The notes under the pieces are model-generated. The model was not told the DNA's origin, did not search any database, and saw nothing but the letters and a program-made list of their open reading frames with translations. From Catellatospora sp. KI3 (GTDB lineage Bacteria; Actinomycetota; Actinomycetes; Mycobacteriales; Micromonosporaceae): a DNA stretch of 64,000 nt. A program made the position numbers and the translations under genes. The stretch is taken from contig NZ_JASAMB010000002.1 of assembly GCF_029948125.1 (NCBI RefSeq), forward strand, positions 388,479 to 452,478. Direction: 5' to 3'. Positions 61,026-64,000 of this stretch are shown here, piece by piece (within the stretch, counting starts at the first letter, position 1; the number at the start of each line of letters is the position of its first letter).

Positions 61026-62288
61026 ATGCGTATCCTGCTGGTCGGCGCTGGCGGCGTCGGCAGTGCAGCAGCCTCCATCGCCGCACGCCGTGATTTCTTC
61101 CAGCTCATGGTCGTGGCGGACTACTCCCTGGAGCGGGCCCAGCGTGCCGTCTCCGGGTTGGATGCCCGTTTCGTGGCGGCCCGGCTCGACGCCACCAACG
61201 TCGACGACGTCGCCGCGCTGTGCCGCGAGCACGGCATCACCCACGTGCTGAACGCGGTCGACCCCCGCTTCGTCATGCCGATCTTCGACGGGGCGTACGC
61301 CGCGGGCGCCGACTACCTCGACATGGCCATGTCGCTGTCGCGCCCGCACCCGACCGACCCGTACACCCGGACCGGCGTCATGCTCGGCGAGGAGCAGTTC
61401 GCCAAGGCCGTCGACTGGGCCGCCAAGGAGCGGCTGGCCCTGGTCGGCATCGGCGTCGAGCCCGGCCTGTCCGACATCTTCGCCCGGTACGCCGCCGACC
61501 ACCTGTTCGCCGAGATCGACGAGATCGGGGTGCGGGACGGGTCCAACATCACCGTGGACGGGTTCGACTTCGCCCCGTCGTTCTCCATCTGGACCACCAT
61601 CGAGGAGTGCCTCAACCCGCCGATCGTCTGGGAGCGCGAGCGCGGCTGGTTCACCACCGCCCCGTTCAGCGAGCCCGAGGTGTTCGACTTCCCCGAGGGC
61701 ATCGGGCCGGTCGAGTGCGTCAACGTGGAGCACGAGGAGGTCCTGCTCATCCCGCGCTGGGTCGACGCCCGGCGGGTCACCTTCAAGTACGGCCTGGGCA
61801 GCGAGTTCATCGAGATCCTGAAGACGGTGCACAAGCTCGGCCTGGACTCCACCCGCCCCATCGCGATCGGCGGCGGCAAGTCCCCGGTCATGGTGTCGCC
61901 GCGCGACGTGCTCGCCGCGCAGCTGCCCGACCCGGCCACGCTGGGCTCGCGCATGCGCGGCAAGACCTGCGCCGGCACCTGGGTGCGCGGGCGCGGGCTG
62001 GACGGCAAGGCCAGGGAGGTCTACCTGTACCACGTGGTCGACAACGAGTGGTCCATGCGCGAGTACGGCCACCAGGCCGTGGTGTGGCAGACGGCCGTCA
62101 ACCCGGTCGTCGCGCTGGAGCTGCTCAGCGAGCGGATCTGGCAGGGCACCGGGGTGCTCGGCCCGGAGGCGCTGGACCCGGTGCCGTTCCTGACCAAGCT
62201 CACCGAGTACGGCTCCCCCTGGGGCATGCGCGAGCAGCAGCCCTTCCGCCCCACCGGCAACCAGCTCCGCCAGCAGGTGGCCGCCTGA
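61026..62288 (+). CDS. Saccharopine dehydrogenase-like NAD(P)-binding enzyme
   Basis: This 420-aa enzyme has the Rossmann loop GAGGVG (residues 7-12) and the domain order of saccharopine dehydrogenase and carboxynorspermidine synthase. It probably reductively couples an aldehyde with an amino acid, or the reverse. In a polyamine locus a role on a polyamine-derived aldehyde is attractive but not shown. GAAGGG lies near the ATG. Confidence 0.85.
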   Translation: MRILLVGAGGVGSAAASIAARRDFFQLMVVADYSLERAQRAVSGLDARFVAARLDATNVDDVAALCREHGITHVLNAVDPRFVMPIFDGAYAAGADYLDMAMSLSRPHPTDPYTRTGVMLGEEQFAKAVDWAAKERLALVGIGVEPGLSDIFARYAADHLFAEIDEIGVRDGSNITVDGFDFAPSFSIWTTIEECLNPPIVWERERGWFTTAPFSEPEVFDFPEGIGPVECVNVEHEEVLLIPRWVDARRVTFKYGLGSEFIEILKTVHKLGLDSTRPIAIGGGKSPVMVSPRDVLAAQLPDPATLGSRMRGKTCAGTWVRGRGLDGKAREVYLYHVVDNEWSMREYGHQAVVWQTAVNPVVALELLSERIWQGTGVLGPEALDPVPFLTKLTEYGSPWGMREQQPFRPTGNQLRQQVAA

Positions 62289-62302
62289 CCCGCTGCGCTC
62301 GC

Positions 62303-62354
62303 GGCCCCGGGTTGCTGCGGTTTCCCCGAAACTGCAGCAACCCGGGGCCTTTTT
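62303..62354 (+). terminator. Strong intrinsic terminator containing a family B block in its loop
   Basis: GGCCCCGGGTTGCTGC (62303-62318) pairs perfectly with GCAGCAACCCGGGGCC (62334-62349) and is followed by TTTTT. The 15-nt loop is the core of a family B block (GGTTTCCCCGAAACT). Confidence 0.92.
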
Positions 62355-62380
62355 CGGGCACTTTCCCCGAAACTGCAGCC
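62319..62380. repeat. Palindromic repeat B5 (direct pair)
   Basis: Two TTTCCCCGAAACTGCAG blocks (62321-62337 and 62363-62379) are in direct rather than inverted order. The first is inside the loop of the intrinsic terminator and the second lies next to the gabT stop codon. It lies between convergent genes. Confidence 0.8.
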
Positions 62381-62384
62381 TGGG

Positions 62385-63668
62385 TCAGGCGGTGGTGGTG
62401 AAGGCTTCCTCCAGGATGGAGAGGCCGCGGTCGAGGTCGGCGTCGGAGATCACCAGCGGCGGCAGGAACCGGAACACGTTCCCCCAGGTACCGCAGGTGA
62501 GGGTCAGCAGGCCGGCCGCGTGGCAGGCCTTGTTGACCGCGCCGGTCAGGACCGGGTCCGGGTCCAGGGTGCCGGGCTTGACCAGTTCGATGGCGACCAT
62601 GGCGCCCCGGCCGCGTACCTCGGCGATCCGGGGGTGGGCGGCGGCCAGCTTCGTCAGCCGGTCGGTGAGCACCCCGCCGATGCGCCGGGCGGCGGCGTTG
62701 AGGTCCAGCTCGCGCATGGTCTGGATCGACGCCAGGGCGGCGGCGCAGGCGATCGGGTTGCCGCCGTACGTCCCGCCGAGCCCGCCCACGTGCACCGCGT
62801 CCATCAGCTCGGCCCGGCCGGTGACCCCGGCCAGCGGCAGCCCGCCCGCGATGCCCTTGGCGACCGTGACCAGGTCGGGCACCACGCCTTCGTGCTCGCT
62901 GGCGAACCAGTCGCCGGTACGGCAGAACCCGGTCTGGATCTCGTCGGCGACGAACAGCGCCCCGTTGGCCCTGGCCCAGCTCGCGAGTGCGGGCAGGAAC
63001 CCCGGCGCGGGCACGACGAACCCGCCCTCGCCCTGCACCGGCTCGATCACGATCGCGGCCACGTTCGCCGCGCCCACCTGCGTGGTGATCTCGTCGATGG
63101 CACGGGCGGCGGCCTGCTCGCCGGTCAGGCCGTCGCGCAGCGGGTACGACATCGGCGCCCGGTAGACCTCCGGGGCGAACGGCCCGAACCCGTGCTTGTA
63201 CGGCATGCTCTTCGCCGTCAGTGCCATGGTCAGGTTGGTGCGCCCGTGGTAGCCGTGGTCGAACACCACGACCGCCTGCCGCCCGGTGGCGTACCGGGCG
63301 ATCTTGACGGCGTTCTCGACCGCCTCGGCACCGGAGTTGAACAGCGCCGACCGCTTCTCGTGCGTACCCGGGGTCAGCCCGTTCAGCTGCTCGCACACCG
63401 ATACGTACGACTCGTACGGCGCCACCATGAAGCAGGTGTGGGTGAACAGCTCGACCTGCCGTTTGACCGCCTCGACCACCGCCGGGGCGCTGTTGCCCAC
63501 GCTGGTGACCGCGATCCCGGCCGCGAAGTCGATCCACTCCCGCCCGTCGACGTCGCGCAGCGTGCCACCGGAGGCGCGCTCGACGTAGGAGGTGATGGTC
63601 GAGCCGACGCCCCTGGCGACGGCGGCGGTGCGGCGGGCGTGGATGTCCGAAGAGGCGCTCAAGGTCAT
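62385..63668 (-). CDS. gabT: 4-aminobutyrate aminotransferase
   Basis: This 427-aa class III PLP enzyme transfers the amino group of GABA to 2-oxoglutarate and releases succinate semialdehyde. It has Lys271 ([11 protein letters not shown]), D242 (ADEIQTGF) and GTYGGNP. ATG 63668 overlaps the stop codon of the upstream aldehyde dehydrogenase (ATGA), so the two are coupled. Confidence 0.92.
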   Translation of the reverse strand: MTLSASSDIHARRTAAVARGVGSTITSYVERASGGTLRDVDGREWIDFAAGIAVTSVGNSAPAVVEAVKRQVELFTHTCFMVAPYESYVSVCEQLNGLTPGTHEKRSALFNSGAEAVENAVKIARYATGRQAVVVFDHGYHGRTNLTMALTAKSMPYKHGFGPFAPEVYRAPMSYPLRDGLTGEQAAARAIDEITTQVGAANVAAIVIEPVQGEGGFVVPAPGFLPALASWARANGALFVADEIQTGFCRTGDWFASEHEGVVPDLVTVAKGIAGGLPLAGVTGRAELMDAVHVGGLGGTYGGNPIACAAALASIQTMRELDLNAAARRIGGVLTDRLTKLAAAHPRIAEVRGRGAMVAIELVKPGTLDPDPVLTGAVNKACHAAGLLTLTCGTWGNVFRFLPPLVISDADLDRGLSILEEAFTTTA

Positions 63669-64000
63669 TCTCCGATGTTGTGCATGACGTGCTTGACCCG
63701 CGTGTAGTCCTCCAGGCCGTACGCGGACAGGTCCTTGCCGTATCCGGACTGCTTGAAGCCGCCGTGCGGCATCTCCGCGACCAGCGGGATGTGGGTGTTG
63801 ACCCAGACGCAGCCGAAGTCCAGCCGCTTGCTGATCCGCATAGCCCGCCCGTGGTCCGAGGTCCACACGCTGGAGGCCAGCCCGTACCGGCAGTCGTTGG
63901 CGTACTTCAGCGCCTGCGCCTCGTCGGCGACCTTCTGCACCGTGATGACCGGCCCGAACACCTCGTCGGTGACGATCTCGTCGCCCTGGACCAGGTCGGC
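63665..64000 (-). CDS. Aldehyde dehydrogenase, aminobutyraldehyde type (partial)
   Basis: The C-terminal 111 residues of an aldehyde dehydrogenase; the N-terminal part lies beyond the right edge of the window. [19 protein letters not shown] and the ending [16 protein letters not shown] match gamma-aminobutyraldehyde dehydrogenases rather than succinate semialdehyde dehydrogenases. It is cotranscribed with gabT and is the second such enzyme in the locus. Confidence 0.85.
   Translation of the reverse strand, partial: ADLVQGDEIVTDEVFGPVITVQKVADEAQALKYANDCRYGLASSVWTSDHGRAMRISKRLDFGCVWVNTHIPLVAEMPHGGFKQSGYGKDLSAYGLEDYTRVKHVMHNIGE

Noticed and set aside
6169-62380. Repeats A-D as a CRISPR array
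   Set aside because: The copies are kilobases apart, lie singly between genes, have no regular spacers, and no cas gene is present.
1-64000. Prophage, integrative element or insertion sequence
   Set aside because: I found no integrase, transposase, phage structural gene or tRNA-flanked direct repeat. Gene order matches actinobacterial core regions.
1-64000. Secondary metabolite gene cluster
   Set aside because: UDP-glucose dehydrogenase, glycosyltransferase, manC and acyl-CoA enzymes are scattered and fit core metabolism. No synthase, NRPS or PKS genes are seen.
1-64000. rRNA or tRNA genes
   Set aside because: No rRNA sequence or tRNA cloverleaf was recognised in the intergenic regions by reading.

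Overview
The window is about 64 kb of chromosomal DNA from a high-GC actinomycete. Codon third positions are almost all G or C, GTG and TTG starts are common, and there is a WhiB regulator, a coenzyme F420 biosynthesis locus and a DUF3499 protein. The gene order purK-purE with an acyl-CoA dehydrogenase nearby, and manC / fbiA-fbiB / whiB / metallopeptidase-like / DUF3499, is the order I know from actinobacterial core chromosomes (for example the Rv3258c-Rv3276c region of Mycobacterium tuberculosis). The intergenic palindromes, especially the AAGGAAGGGCCCCTTCTT type, remind me of Micromonosporaceae; that family assignment is inference. No rRNA, tRNA, transposase, integrase, phage gene or CRISPR array was seen.

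Layout. 0.2-6.1 kb: a DUF255 thioredoxin-fold protein, a degenerate asparagine-synthetase-like protein with an extra C-terminal domain, and purK-purE. 6.3-11.2 kb: a 1627-aa polytopic membrane protein with an N-terminal zinc ribbon. 11.5-25.5 kb: UDP-glucose dehydrogenase, acyl-CoA dehydrogenase, DUF1801 protein, secreted subtilase, metallo-beta-lactamase-fold hydrolase, ABC exporter, Dps, TspO, glyoxalase-like protein, epimerase and a secreted GH18 chitinase. 25.5-37.6 kb: a membrane-anchored coiled-coil protein, HrpA helicase, a divergent aldo-keto reductase/MerR pair with a textbook MerR operator, two paralogous proline-rich membrane proteins, a thioesterase, acetoacetyl-CoA synthetase and a TIGR03089 protein. 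37.7-48.5 kb: glycosyltransferase, manC, an unknown protein, an ArsR-like regulator, the F420 genes fbiB-fbiA (minus) and fbiC (plus), whiB, a degenerate zincin and DUF3499. 48.6-64.0 kb: a polyamine catabolism and uptake locus.

The polyamine locus reads as one pathway. It has a PotABCD-like ABC importer with a second orphan substrate-binding lipoprotein, a class III aminotransferase that could act on putrescine, two aminobutyraldehyde-dehydrogenase-type enzymes (the last one cut by the window edge), GabT, two PuuB-like FAD oxidases, a saccharopine-dehydrogenase-like enzyme and an Lrp/AsnC regulator. The regulator's divergent promoter region carries inverted CCACGGAWTCC-type half-sites.

The most unusual layer lies between genes. 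At least four families of palindromic elements are spread through the window (12 copies listed as family A x4, B x5, C x2, D x1). They sit mainly where two genes converge, and the convergent junctions without one have an ordinary GC-rich hairpin. Two copies of family A are followed directly by tandem GGGGC runs. These elements look like bidirectional terminators or REP/BIME-like repeats and are the best candidates for something not well described.
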